A stretch of 64,000 bases of DNA from positions 30,646 to 94,645 of the forward strand of contig NZ_PXXO01000011.1 of the NCBI RefSeq assembly GCF_003011885.1, given 5' to 3'. The stretch comes from Cyanobium usitatum str. Tous. Lineage in GTDB: Bacteria; Cyanobacteriota; Cyanobacteriia; PCC-6307; Cyanobiaceae. This document shows, in pieces, positions 35,886 through 45,500 of the stretch (position 1 is its first letter; every line of letters begins with the position of its first letter). The notes below the pieces were generated by a model. It was not told the DNA's origin. It made no database searches and worked only from the letters and a program-made list of their open reading frames with translations. Both the position numbers and the translations under genes were made by a program.

Positions 35886-36427
35886 GGTGAGGGCTCCGCT
35901 CCGCCCCCCTGAACGGCAAGGCCGCCGGGCAGGTCTGGCTCAAGCAGGCTGCGCAGATCAAACAGCTGCACACGCCACTGGCCAGCCTGGGCCACCTGCA
36001 CCGCCAGCTGGCGTGCCTCCGGGGACAGGCTGAGGCGCACTGCAGTGCGGTTCGACGGTAGGGGAAGCCGGTGCAGGTTGCCGTTGGCTCGGTCTTCGAT
36101 CAGGGCCAGTCTTTGGTTTCCCTGTTGCACCAGGGCCGCCACGTAGCGACCGTTCCAGCTGAGGGAGGGGGAGCTGTGGGGCTGGCGGTTTTGGAAATGG
36201 CGCAGGGGCAGTATTCGGCCGCTGGGCTGCTCCTGCAAAAGCAGGGTGGCCCGGCCACCTCGATCAACCACTGAGGCAAGAAATCGCCCCTGGCCGCTGA
36301 GGGCGGGTTCTTGGCGGCTGTTGCCGTTGAACACCCCAACCGGGCCAGCACTGCGACGGGCCAGCCACGCCCCACCTGAACAGCCGCTGACAAGCAAGCT
36401 CAGGGTTATCAGCAGCAGGGCAGACAC
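35882..36427 (-). CDS. TolB-like lipoprotein, paralogue B
   Basis: A 181-residue lipoprotein with lipobox SLLVSGC near residue 16. It shares PALSGQGRFLASVVDRGGRATLLLQE and RQLAVQVAQAGQWRVQLFDL with the downstream paralogue, and has an extra central blade (SPSLSWNGRYVAALVQQGNQRLALIE). These resemble WD/TolB propeller strands, too few for a full propeller. Transcribed before its paralogue with an ATGA overlap. May form a joint propeller or heterodimer; that is conjecture. Confidence 0.65.
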   Translation of the reverse strand: MSALLLITLSLLVSGCSGGAWLARRSAGPVGVFNGNSRQEPALSGQGRFLASVVDRGGRATLLLQEQPSGRILPLRHFQNRQPHSSPSLSWNGRYVAALVQQGNQRLALIEDRANGNLHRLPLPSNRTAVRLSLSPEARQLAVQVAQAGQWRVQLFDLRSLLEPDLPGGLAVQGGGAEPSP

Positions 36428-36462
36428 CCCTAGGGGACGAAATCTGTTGACGGCGAAAAGCT

Positions 36463-37359
36463 TCAGTCGTCGAAGCGGGAGCTGTTGTCCCGGGGGCTAA
36501 TGCCTCGGGGGCTGGGCTCGGGGCGACTGGAGGGTTTCACTGGGGTGAAGTCCGCATCACTGATATCGCTTGCCGCTGGGCGATTGCTTCTGCCGCTGGC
36601 AGGGGTTGCTGGGCTGATCGGTGAGCCTTGGGGTACTCCCGCTGGTTGGGAGGCCCTAGGAGCTTCTGAGGCCGAAGCAGGGGCCGGGGGCGCGGGCCTG
36701 CGGCTGGAGCGAGGCATGGCCTCACTAGCGGCTGTCGGCCGGCTGCCCCGTCGTGGCTCTACTGAGCCATCTCGATCACGCCTGCGGGCACCGAAATCGA
36801 TACTGGGCCTGCTAGAGCTTTGGGGTGCCCAATCCTCTTGGGGAGGGCGGCGGCTGGCGGCTCTTTCAGGGATGGCGGCCCTACTGCTGGGACGGGGTGC
36901 CCGGTAAAAATCTTCCTCATCTGGCGCATAGGCTTCGCCGCGGGAGGGGATGCGGCGCCTAAGCGGCTCCGGCTCATCAAAGCGATCTGTAGAGGCCTCC
37001 CCCCAGGCGCGGCCACCCATTCTGGGCCTGTAGGGGCCTGGTTCGGGCATTGGTTCGTCGTCGTCGAAGTAGGACGACCGGCGAGCCTGCTCCGTGGTTA
37101 CCCCTCTAAGGCGCACACTTTCGTAGGCGAAAAAGACCGTGGTGCCGGCGAGCAAAAACTGACCAAATTGCAGGATTGGATCGAGGCGCCAACCCTGAAA
37201 AAACAGGATGCCGCCGCAGAGCAGGCCAATCGCAGCGAAAAAGACGTCGTAATCGCGGGCGAGGGCGGGCTTGAAGCTCCGCATGAAATAAAGCAGTGCA
37301 CCGCCCACCGCAAGCACTATGCCCACGATGCTGGCCCAATTCAGGCTGGCATTAACCAC
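36463..37359 (-). CDS. ycf66: Ycf66 family protein with long disordered tail
   Basis: A 298-residue protein. Residues 1-90 are the Ycf66 membrane region: NASLNWASIVGIVLAVGGALLYF, DYDVFFAAIGLLCGGILFFQGWRLDPILQFGQFLLAGTTVFFAYESVRLR, three or four helices. From residue 95 it is Arg/Ser/Pro-rich and disordered (SSRPSIDFGARRRDRDG, SRRPAPPAPAS). Ycf66 is conserved in cyanobacteria and some plastids, with an unproven photosynthesis role. GTG start at 37359. It lies just downstream of psbX on the same strand. Confidence 0.9.
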   Translation of the reverse strand: MVNASLNWASIVGIVLAVGGALLYFMRSFKPALARDYDVFFAAIGLLCGGILFFQGWRLDPILQFGQFLLAGTTVFFAYESVRLRGVTTEQARRSSYFDDDEPMPEPGPYRPRMGGRAWGEASTDRFDEPEPLRRRIPSRGEAYAPDEEDFYRAPRPSSRAAIPERAASRRPPQEDWAPQSSSRPSIDFGARRRDRDGSVEPRRGSRPTAASEAMPRSSRRPAPPAPASASEAPRASQPAGVPQGSPISPATPASGRSNRPAASDISDADFTPVKPSSRPEPSPRGISPRDNSSRFDD

Positions 37360-37444
37360 GGTTTTTCACCCGACAGTCCGTCTCGTAAGTGTAGGCAGTT
37401 GAGCCCGAGCAGCTAGAGACCTGGAGTTACTCAGGTGCAGGAGC

Positions 37445-37567
37445 TCAAAGGCGACGATCAAGCTGATCGTTTTGGCTGATCAGCACCAGACCGATTGTGA
37501 TGGGCACCACCACGATCACGGCGCCGGCAAGCAGGCTGGTCAGGAAATTGGCCAGGGATGGCGTCAT
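37445..37567 (-). CDS. psbX: Photosystem II protein PsbX
   Basis: A 40-residue single-helix subunit at the periphery of photosystem II near cytochrome b559. Translating the minus strand from ATG 37567 gives [20 protein letters not shown], then [19 protein letters not shown]. The TPSLxNF start and LVLISQ(N/K)D end are the PsbX pattern. Its position between yggT/accC and ycf66 matches picocyanobacterial gene order. Confidence 0.93.
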   Translation of the reverse strand: MTPSLANFLTSLLAGAVIVVVPITIGLVLISQNDQLDRRL

Positions 37568-37657
37568 GGCAGGAACAGCTCTATGGCTTGATTCGTGGCG
37601 CGATCCTAGGCAGTGGTGGCGGCTTCCTACGCTGGGAGCCCAGCTACTTAGAGCTTT

Positions 37658-38002
37658 GTGACGGCAGCCACCTCCCTACCCCAGTCCTGGCTGCCGTTGT
37701 TGTCCGGTTTGCACTTGGCCCTGGCCCTGGGCCTGGCGCTTTGGACCTTGCTTTTTCTGTTTCGCATCGTGCTCACCTGGTATCCCCAAATTGATCTGAG
37801 CCGCGGAGCGATGCGCCTGGTCGGAGCCCCTACCGAGCCCTTGCTTGCCCTCACCCGTCGGCTGATCAAACCGATCGGTGGCGTTGATGTGACGCCGGTG
37901 GTGTGGGTGGGACTGCTCAGCCTGGTGCGAGAAATTTTGGTGGGGCAGCAGGGGCTTGTCAGTCAGGTGTTGTTTCGGGCCCAGAGCGTCGGGATCGGCT
38001 GA
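37658..38002 (+). CDS. YggT family membrane protein
   Basis: A 114-residue protein with two hydrophobic segments. The YggT core is [17 protein letters not shown] followed by [38 protein letters not shown]. Cyanobacterial and plastid members (YlmG-like) influence nucleoid or thylakoid organisation; the precise role is unsettled. GTG start at 37658, divergent from psbX. Converges with accC by 13 bases between stops. Confidence 0.88.
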   Translation: MTAATSLPQSWLPLLSGLHLALALGLALWTLLFLFRIVLTWYPQIDLSRGAMRLVGAPTEPLLALTRRLIKPIGGVDVTPVVWVGLLSLVREILVGQQGLVSQVLFRAQSVGIG

Positions 38003-38015
38003 ACTCAGATCCGGC

Positions 38016-39374
38016 TTAGGTGCCCTTCTGCGGAAGCATGTCCTGTTCGACAAATTTGGTGTGTACGTCGCCCGCCTGGAATTCAGGGCGATCCAGCAAT
38101 TGCAGGTGAAAGTCGATGGTGGTGGGAATGCCGGTCACCGCGCATTCCGATAGGGCCCGGCGCAGCCGCCTGAGGGCGTGGGGGCGATCGGTGCCCCAGA
38201 CGATCACCTTGCCGATCAAGGAGTCGTAGAAGGGCGGGATCTCATAGCCGGTGTACACGTGGCTATCGACCCGCACACCTGGGCCGCCAGGAGGTAGCCA
38301 GCCGGTGATTTTGCCGGGGGCGGGACGGAAGTTTTGGCGGGGGTCTTCGGCGTTAATGCGCGCCTCGATGGCGTGCCCGCAGAGCTTGATCTGGTCTTGG
38401 GTGACCGAGATCGGCTCCCCACCGGCAATACGCAACTGTTCGGCGATCAGATCTACCCCTGTGACCATCTCGGTGACCGGATGTTCCACCTGGATCCGGG
38501 TATTCATTTCCATGAAATAAAACGCCCCGCTGCGGTCCACCAGGAATTCCACGGTGCCGGCGCCCTCGTAGCCAATGGTGCGGGCGGCGGCCACGGCCGC
38601 ATCGCCCATCTGGCGGCGCAGGTCGGCGTTGATGGCCACGCTGGGGGCCTCTTCCAGCAGCTTTTGGTGGCGGCGCTGGATCGAGCAGTCGCGTTCGCCC
38701 AGGTGAATCACGTTGCCGTGGCGATCGGCCAGCACCTGCACTTCCACGTGCCGGGGCCGGTCGATGAATTTCTCCATGTATAGGCCGGGGTTGCCGAAGG
38801 CAGCCTCCGCTTCTCCTTGGGCCGCTTTGAACAGGCTCTCGAGTTGATCGGGCCCAGGCACCAGGCGCATGCCGCGGCCGCCGCCACCAGCGGTGGCCTT
38901 GATCATCACCGGGTAGCCCATCGATTCGGCCAAGCGCGCAGCCGCCTCTGGGCTGGCCAGCAAGCCGGCACTACCGGGGATGGTGGGCACCCCCACCCGC
39001 TCCATGGTGGCCTTAGCGGTCGACTTATCTCCCATCGAGCGGATGGCCTCGGGGGAGGGACCCACAAAGGTGATGCCGTGGTCGGCGCAGATCTCGGCGA
39101 AGCGGTCGTTTTCGGCCAGGAAGCCGTAGCCGGGGTGAATTGCGTCAGCACCCCGGGAGGTGGCCGCCGCCAAAATATTGGGGATGTGGAGGTAGCTCTT
39201 GCTGCTGGGCGCCTCTCCAACGCATACGGCTTCGTCGGCGAGCTGCACGTGCAGGGCGTTTTTATCCACCGTGCTGTAGACGGCCACGGTGGGAATGCCG
39301 AGCTCCCGGCAGGTGCGCAGGATGCGTAGGGCTATCTCGCCACGGTTGGCGATCAGCAGCTTGCCGATGGGCAT
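38016..39374 (-). CDS. accC: Acetyl-CoA carboxylase, biotin carboxylase subunit
   Basis: Carboxylates the biotin on AccB, the first step of fatty-acid synthesis. A 452-residue ATP-grasp enzyme: [23 protein letters not shown] at the N-terminus, [11 protein letters not shown]-grasp loop [16 protein letters not shown], the [18 protein letters not shown] block, [22 protein letters not shown], and [13 protein letters not shown]. Length and motifs are complete. The tRNA-Leu gene lies on the other side of a 130-base gap, divergently. Confidence 0.97.
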   Translation of the reverse strand: MPIGKLLIANRGEIALRILRTCRELGIPTVAVYSTVDKNALHVQLADEAVCVGEAPSSKSYLHIPNILAAATSRGADAIHPGYGFLAENDRFAEICADHGITFVGPSPEAIRSMGDKSTAKATMERVGVPTIPGSAGLLASPEAAARLAESMGYPVMIKATAGGGGRGMRLVPGPDQLESLFKAAQGEAEAAFGNPGLYMEKFIDRPRHVEVQVLADRHGNVIHLGERDCSIQRRHQKLLEEAPSVAINADLRRQMGDAAVAAARTIGYEGAGTVEFLVDRSGAFYFMEMNTRIQVEHPVTEMVTGVDLIAEQLRIAGGEPISVTQDQIKLCGHAIEARINAEDPRQNFRPAPGKITGWLPPGGPGVRVDSHVYTGYEIPPFYDSLIGKVIVWGTDRPHALRRLRRALSECAVTGIPTTIDFHLQLLDRPEFQAGDVHTKFVEQDMLPQKGT

Positions 39375-39504
39375 CCGCGGCGTCTCAGCTGATATTGGCT
39401 GAGGCGGACTGTATCAGTGCTGCCTGGACAGCTCCCCCATAGGGTTCTGGCGCCGGCGATGGGTATATTGCTCGCACCGGAGCGCCCAGCGATCCGAACC
39501 ACAT

Positions 39505-39586
39505 GCGGATGTGGTGGAATTGGTAGACACGCACGTTTGAGGGGCGTGTGGCTTCGGCCTTACGAGTTCAAGTCTCGTCATCCGCA
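39505..39586 (+). tRNA. tRNA-Leu (anticodon GAG)
   Basis: An 82-base class II tRNA. The acceptor stem GCGGATG pairs with CATCCGC, discriminator A. The anticodon arm CACGT/GCGTG encloses loop TTGAGGG, giving anticodon GAG (Leu CUC/CUU). A variable arm (TGGCTTCGGCCTTA) is followed by the T arm ACGAG-TTCAAGT-CTCGT. The 3' CCA is not encoded. Read by eye, so the D-arm pairing was not optimised. Confidence 0.93.
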
Positions 39587-39611
39587 TTTCTTAATTCGAG
39601 CCATCCAGGCC

Positions 39612-40898
39612 TTGCCCGAATCGATCCGGCCCTCGGCAGCGATCGTGCTTGTAAGCAACGGCCCAGGAGAGCTGTCTACCTGGGTTAGGCCCCTCGCCCA
39701 GCGCCTGCATCGCCAGATGGCGCTGCGACCTGATGTTCCTGGGGCAGCCTGCAGTCTCAATTTGTTGCTTGTGCCCTGTCCAAACGGCACGGGAAAGGAG
39801 CATCGAGCCGCCGCCGCTTGGGGCCTGTTTGAGCGCATAGTGCCAGCTCGTCAATTTTGGTCGCTGCTACTGCGCCCCAAGCGGTTTGGTCCCTGGCCCC
39901 GCCAGGGACTGGTGGTGTTTTTAGGGGGTGATCAGTTTTGGACTGTGCTGCTCTCGGCACGGCTGGGTTACCGCCATCTCACCTATGCGGAATGGGTGGC
40001 CCGCTGGCCCCGCTGGAACGACCGCATCGCTGCCATGGGACCCCTGGCTGCTGACCAGTTGGCCCCGCGTTGGGCATCCCGCTGCACGGTGGTAGGTGAC
40101 CTGATGGCAGACCTCTCGGAGTCGGCCCGCAGCGAGGCGCCCTTGCCGGCAGGGGAGTGGTTGGCGCTGCTGCCGGGCTCGAAGCGGGCCAAGTTGCGTG
40201 TGGGCATGCCGTTTTTGCTGGAGACGGCCGATCGGCTGGCGGCCCTTCGTCCTGGCTGTCGCTTTCTGTTGCCCCTGGCTCCCACCACTGCGGTGGAGGA
40301 GCTGCTGAATCAGGCTGGCCCCGCCAATCCGATCGCCCGTACCTACCGCTCGGGTCAGCCCCGCCTGCTGGCTCCGGATCTACTTGAGACGCCAGCTGGC
40401 ACCAGGATTCGGCTGGTTCGGGAGAATCCGGCTTACGGCAGCTTGAGCCAGTGTTCCCTGGCCCTCACCACCGTGGGCGCCAATACCGCCGAACTGGCTG
40501 CTTTGGGGGTGCCGATGCTGGTGCTGGTGCCAACCCAGCACTTGCACGTCATGCAGGCCTGGGATGGACTGGCCGGAATGCTGGGGCGGTTGCCCCTGCT
40601 GCGCTGGCTGTTTGGGGTGCTGATTACGGCCTGGCGGCTGCGCCACCGGGGCTTTCTGGCCTCTCCCAACATTGCCGCTGGCCGCTTGGTGGTGCCGGAG
40701 CGGGTTGGGGCGATCACCCCTGAGGCCATCGCCGCCGAAGCTGCCGACTGGCTGGCGGCACCGGAGCGACTGGAGCAGATGCGCGCCGATCTGCGCAGCC
40801 TGCGGGGCCAGCCGGGGGCGGTGGCCAGCCTGGCGGCTCTGGTGCAGGAGCTGCTGCCCCCAGAGCTGAGTGCCTTAGAGCTGAATATCCCCGACTGA
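39612..40898 (+). CDS. Lipid-A-disaccharide synthase-related glycosyltransferase-like protein
   Basis: A roughly 428-residue protein resembling the cyanobacterial LpxB-related family. Motifs: [21 protein letters not shown] (LpxB-like start), [53 protein letters not shown], and [20 protein letters not shown], the GT-B acceptor/donor regions. The frame opens upstream through the tRNA, so the true start must lie after 39586: TTG 39612 or GTG 39645. Alpha-cyanobacteria largely lack standard Kdo-lipid A, so the substrate is unclear. Confidence 0.75.
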   Translation: MPESIRPSAAIVLVSNGPGELSTWVRPLAQRLHRQMALRPDVPGAACSLNLLLVPCPNGTGKEHRAAAAWGLFERIVPARQFWSLLLRPKRFGPWPRQGLVVFLGGDQFWTVLLSARLGYRHLTYAEWVARWPRWNDRIAAMGPLAADQLAPRWASRCTVVGDLMADLSESARSEAPLPAGEWLALLPGSKRAKLRVGMPFLLETADRLAALRPGCRFLLPLAPTTAVEELLNQAGPANPIARTYRSGQPRLLAPDLLETPAGTRIRLVRENPAYGSLSQCSLALTTVGANTAELAALGVPMLVLVPTQHLHVMQAWDGLAGMLGRLPLLRWLFGVLITAWRLRHRGFLASPNIAAGRLVVPERVGAITPEAIAAEAADWLAAPERLEQMRADLRSLRGQPGAVASLAALVQELLPPELSALELNIPD

Positions 40899-40909
40899 GC
40901 TGCCTAGGC

Positions 40910-41377
40910 TTGCGACTCATTTCGCTGAGTTCGATGGCCGACGCTGCTAGTTCTTCCGACCCTTCAGCCTGCGGCCTCGACAGTGGCTTGGCCCGCGGGG
41001 CCAGCGAGGAGCAGTGGCGCCAGCAGCTGACGCCTGAGCAGTTCCGGGTTGCCCGCCAGGGCGGCACCGAGCGTGCCTTCAGCGGCGCCTACTGGAACCA
41101 GAAGGGCAATGGCAGCTACCACTGCATCTGCTGTGATGCCGAGCTGTACAGCAGCGCCACCAAGTTTGATTCTGGTACCGGCTGGCCCAGCTTCTGGGAT
41201 GGGGTGAGCGCTGCTGCCATCAGCACCCACACCGATAAGGCCCACGGCATGGTGCGCACCGAAATTCGCTGCGCTAATTGCGACGCCCACCTTGGCCACG
41301 TCTTCAACGACGGCCCGGCCCCAACCGGTCAGCGCCACTGCGTCAATTCGGCGTCCCTGGCTTTCAAGGCGAGCTGA
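40910..41377 (+). CDS. msrB: Peptide-methionine (R)-S-oxide reductase
   Basis: Repairs methionine-R-sulfoxide in oxidised proteins. The MsrB domain begins [27 protein letters not shown]. Zinc-binding CxxC pairs are CICC and CANC. Substrate motif [11 protein letters not shown] is present, and the catalytic Cys is in [11 protein letters not shown]. The first 35 residues are Ser/Ala-rich; ATG 40934 is a possible shorter start. The gene follows the LpxB-like gene by 11 bases. Confidence 0.95.
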   Translation: MRLISLSSMADAASSSDPSACGLDSGLARGASEEQWRQQLTPEQFRVARQGGTERAFSGAYWNQKGNGSYHCICCDAELYSSATKFDSGTGWPSFWDGVSAAAISTHTDKAHGMVRTEIRCANCDAHLGHVFNDGPAPTGQRHCVNSASLAFKAS

Positions 41378-41408
41378 GAGGGCTATTGAGCCTCGATCCT
41401 GGACTATT

Positions 41409-42488
41409 TCACCAGGGATCTTCTAGGTCGTTGCTGGCCAGGTCTTCAGCCTCCACATCCAGGGGTTCGCGGTAAGGGGTGGGGGCTGGCCGCCTCTCTA
41501 GGGGGCGAGTTTCTCGTGGTCGAGCATCAAGTTGTCGAGCATCAAGAGATCGAGCCTCGAGGGGGCGTGCCTGCCTGGGCAGGGGTTCGGCCTGCAGGGG
41601 GCGGCGACTGGGTTCAGCTGGACGCTCTTCGTAACGTGATTCCTCGTAGCGGGTTTGCTCGTAGCGGCTCTCCTCCTCGTCATCGAGGTAGCGGCGCTGG
41701 CGCAGGGGTTCCCGTTGGCGCTGCTCTTCGAGTTCGACGTAATCGAACTCCTCATCGGGTTCGAAGGTCTGGCTGGTGGCCGGCTGGATGCGGCGCTGTT
41801 CCTGCACTGCCGGCTGGCCTGCAGCCAGTTGGTTTTCCACGGGCACCATGCCGGTGCGGTATCGATCCCGCTCCTCCTGCTCCCAGCTCGGCCCACCAAT
41901 ACCAAGCTTCTCCAGTAGCCCGGAGCCCAACTGCTTGAGCTTGTCTTCGGCGCCCTCGTAAACAATGATCCGATCCGGCCCGCTGCTGACGATCTCTTCA
42001 ACGGTGAGTTCCCAGGTGCTCAGCACGCCTTCACCCAGCAGGGGCACTCCCAGGGCGCCGATCACCAGGGTGGCCAGCTCGCCGGTTTCGATGTCGAAGC
42101 TGAAGCCCAGCACCCGGCCCAGCTGGTCGCCCGCTTCGGTGATCACCTGGCAGTTGATCACCTTGCCGTAACGGTCAGGGTTGAAGCCCTCGGCCAGCGA
42201 ATCGGCGGAATCCACCAGGATCACATCGCCCACCTGGCGGATCCGGTCGAGGGGCATCCAGCGCGGCAGGCCTGGCAGGAAGCGGGTCAGAGGGTTGTCG
42301 CGCAGCCCCAGCGCAACCACTTCGCGCCGGTCGATATCCACCACCACCTCGCCCACCACGCCCAGCCGGCGGCCGGTGTCGCGGGTGATCACCTGGGTGC
42401 CCATCAGCTCGGAGCGCAACCAGAGGCGATCACTTGGGGCGGCAGCCGTTGCCCCGGGATCTGCGGAAGGGGGGATGGAGGAGGTCAA
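41409..42488 (-). CDS. PRC-barrel domain protein with Arg/Glu/Pro-rich repeat tail
   Basis: A 359-residue protein with two PRC-barrel domains: LMGTQVITRDTGRRLGVVGEVVVDIDRREVVALGL (about 28-65), then VINCQVITEAGDQLGRVLGFSFDIETGELATLVIG (about 110-145). From residue 215 it is low complexity, rich in Arg, Glu, Pro and Tyr (ESRYEQTRYEESRYEER) and ends in near repeats such as RPLEARSLDARQLDARP. PRC barrels occur in photosynthetic reaction centres and RNA-processing proteins. A 15-base tandem DNA repeat underlies the tail at about 41515-41565. Confidence 0.75.
   Translation of the reverse strand: MTSSIPPSADPGATAAAPSDRLWLRSELMGTQVITRDTGRRLGVVGEVVVDIDRREVVALGLRDNPLTRFLPGLPRWMPLDRIRQVGDVILVDSADSLAEGFNPDRYGKVINCQVITEAGDQLGRVLGFSFDIETGELATLVIGALGVPLLGEGVLSTWELTVEEIVSSGPDRIIVYEGAEDKLKQLGSGLLEKLGIGGPSWEQEERDRYRTGMVPVENQLAAGQPAVQEQRRIQPATSQTFEPDEEFDYVELEEQRQREPLRQRRYLDDEEESRYEQTRYEESRYEERPAEPSRRPLQAEPLPRQARPLEARSLDARQLDARPRETRPLERRPAPTPYREPLDVEAEDLASNDLEDPW
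41515..41565 (-). repeat. 15-base tandem repeat in PRC-barrel gene tail
   Basis: The plus strand shows TCGAGCATCAAGTTG then TCGAGCATCAAGAGA then a diverged TCGAGCCTCGAGGGG. Each unit encodes about five residues of the (S/L/Q)-L-D-A-R type. Three units are visible, decaying toward the ends. Confidence 0.75.
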
Positions 42489-42556
42489 TGAAAGGGTCGT
42501 ACCCGTGGCCCAGTCGGCCCATTGTGGCTCACCTGCTCCGCTGGGGAAGGGGCGGC

Positions 42557-45500
42557 TCAGGCAGCGGGCGGTAACCCGACCACCTGGGTGTGGGCGCCCC
42601 GGGCTTGGGTGACACCAATGGTGCGGGTTGCGGCGGCGATCATCGGGCGCCGGTGGCTCACCACCATGAATTGGGCCTGGTCTGCCTGGCCGGCAATCAG
42701 GGCGGCGAGGCGCTCCACGTTGACGCCGTCGAGAAAGCTGTCGACTTCGTCTAATGCATAGAAGGGCGAAGGGCGGAAGCGCTGCAGGGCAAACAGGAAG
42801 CTCAGCGCCGTGAGCGATTTCTCGCCGCCACTCATGGAGTTGAGACGCCGCACCGCCTTGCCCTTGGGGTGGGCCACCAAGGTGAGGCCACCTTCAAGGG
42901 GTGCTTCCGGGTTTTCCAGCTGCAGGTGCCCCTCTCCGTCGGATAGCCCTTCAAAGATTGTGCGGAAATGGCCATCCACCGCTGTGAAGGCTTCAAGGAA
43001 GGCCTCCTGGCGCAGGGTGGCCACGGTTTCGATGCGCAGCAGCAGCTCTTCGCGCTCCTTGCTGAGCACTTCGAGCCGCTCCTCTAATTCCGCCAAGCGG
43101 GTTTCGAGCTGCTCAAGCTCCTCGAGGGCGAGCATGTTCACCGGTTCGAGGGCTTCCATCCGGGCCCGCAGGCTGCGCAGCTCCGCCTGCAGGGCTTCCA
43201 GACCCGCCTCCCGCACTTCTGCGGGAATCTCCGGCCTTGGCTCAGGCAGTTCCCGCTCCAGTTGTTCTAGGCGCAGCTGCTCGCCACGCTGCTGTTCGGC
43301 CAGCGATTCGATCTCCTCGCCGAGGCGTTGCAGTTCCCATTGGCGCTGTTGCAGGGCCTGGCGCTGGGCGGCCAGCTGGGCTTCGGCGGCATCGCGGGCG
43401 CGGCGGCTTTCGCCAAAGCGGGTTTGCAGCTGCTGCTGCTCGGCTGCCAAGGTGCTGCGCCGCAACTGATCCGCCTGGTGCTGCTCTTTCCAGCGAGCTC
43501 GCTCCTCCACCAGGGTGTTCACAGCGGCCACCAGCCGCTGTTCATCGGCGCTCAGGGCCTCGAGCTGGTTGCTGAGGCGCTCGGCGCTCAGGGCCCGTTC
43601 GCGCCGGGCCGCCAGCAGCCCATCACGCTGGCTGCGGGCCGCGGCCAGGGCCGAGTCGGCCGCCTCCAGCTCGCTCTGCAGCCCCTGCCAGCGGGCCGCA
43701 TCGCCGGAGGATTGCACTGCAGCTTCGGCCTCTTCCAAGGCGAGGCGTTGTTGCTGCAGCGGCAACAGCAGGGATTCGAGTTGCTGCTGGCGCTGCAGAT
43801 CGCTCTGCAAGGCCTCCTGCAGTTGGCCCAGGCGACTGCCCAGCTGCTGCTGGCGTTGCAGTTGGGGGGCTAGGGCCCGCTGGGCGGCGCTGCGCTCGGC
43901 CTCCAGGCCCGCCTGGCGCTGCTGGTGTGAGAGCAGCCGGGGGCGCAGGGCCTCGAGCTGCTGGCCCAGCTCGGCTTCCTTGCGCCGGCAGGCCAGCAGG
44001 CTCTCGCCCAGTTCCAGCAAGCGCTGGCGTAGGGGTGCGGCTTCGTCGCCGTCCTGGCTGCGGCCGAAGCTGAGCTGGCTGCCCCGCTGTTGCAGGCTGC
44101 CGCCGGTCATGGCGCCGCTCTTCTCCAGCAGTTCGCCGTCGAGGGTCACGGCCCGGCAGCGGCCCAGTTCGCGTCTGGCATTGGCCAGGCTGTCGAACAC
44201 CAGGGTGTCGCCGAAGACGTAGCGGAACACCTCGGCGTAAACGGGCTCGTAACCCACCAGATCCACCGCCTTGCCCACCAGCCCACCGCTTGCAGGGCCA
44301 CCTGCTGCTCCCCCGCGTTGCAGGGCGGCTCCGCCGCTACCACTGGAGCCGCTACCGGAGCCACCCCGAATCTTGTTGAGCGGCAGGAAGGTAAGCCGGC
44401 CTGCCCGGCGACTTTTGAGCAGCTCGATCGCCCGGGCGGCGATGCGGTCGTCGTCGACCACCACCTGGCCGAGGCGGCCGCCGGCGGCCACTTCCAGCGC
44501 CAGGCGCACCCGCTCCTCCACTTCGCCGAGCTGGGCCACCGGCCCGTGGATGCCGTCCATGCCAGCCTCCAGCAGTACCCGCAGGGCGCCGGTACCGCGG
44601 CTTTCCTGCAGAGTGTCGCGGCGGCTGTCTAGCCGGGCGATTTCGCGCTCGAGCTGGGTTTGCTCCTGCTCGAGGCGGCTGCGGGTTCGCTGCTGAAGGG
44701 CCAGGGCTTCGGCTAGCTCCTGCACCTGCTGCTGCTCCAGGCGGGTGGCTTCCAGCACTTGCTGCCAGCTGCTTTCGGTGGCCTCCAGTTGCTGCTGGGC
44801 ACTGCGATGGCTGGCCCCTTCCTGCTGCTCTTCGGCGCCGAGCTCGGCCAGGCGCTCCTGGTGCTGCCGCAGCCGCTCCTGTAATTGCTGACGCTCGGCC
44901 TCCAGGGGGCTGATCTGCTCGCCGAGCTGCTGGCGGGCGCGGCTGCGCTGCTGCTGTTCTTCCAACCAGCTGCCGGAGCGCCCCGCCACCTCGCCAAGCC
45001 GGCGGCGCGATAGCTCCACGGCGGCTTCGGCATCGCGGCAGCCGGCGTCGGCATCACTGAGAGCGGCTTGGTCGGAACTGGTCTCGAGGGCCTGCTGCTG
45101 CTGGCGCAGCTCGCCCTGAGTGCGGGCCAGCTCGTGGCGCTGGCGTTGCAGGGCCTCGGCATCGAGCTGGTGTTTGCCTGCCTGGCGGGTTAGTTCGCGG
45201 CCAGTGGCCTCCAGGCCTGCCAGCTCGGCCTGCACGGCGATCAGCTGATCTTCACCTAGGGCTTTTACCTCAGCTTGGAGTTGCTCGAGCACGGTGGCGG
45301 CGGCAGCCAGGCCCGTTTCTCCCTCGCTGATCGCCTCGCGTTCAGCCTGTTGCTGACTGGCGAGGCTGGCGCTGCGTTGCCGCAGGGCAGCTTGGTTCGC
45401 CTGGGCTGCTTCAAAGGCCAGCACCTGCTCCTGCATGCGGCCGTTGTGGTGGCGCTGGCGCAGGTCTTGATAGGTGCGGGCTTTGGCGCAGTCGCGCTCA

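Noticed and set aside
39417..39611. Upstream extension of the LpxB-related frame
   Set aside because: It runs through the tRNA-Leu gene, so it cannot be coding in the mature message.
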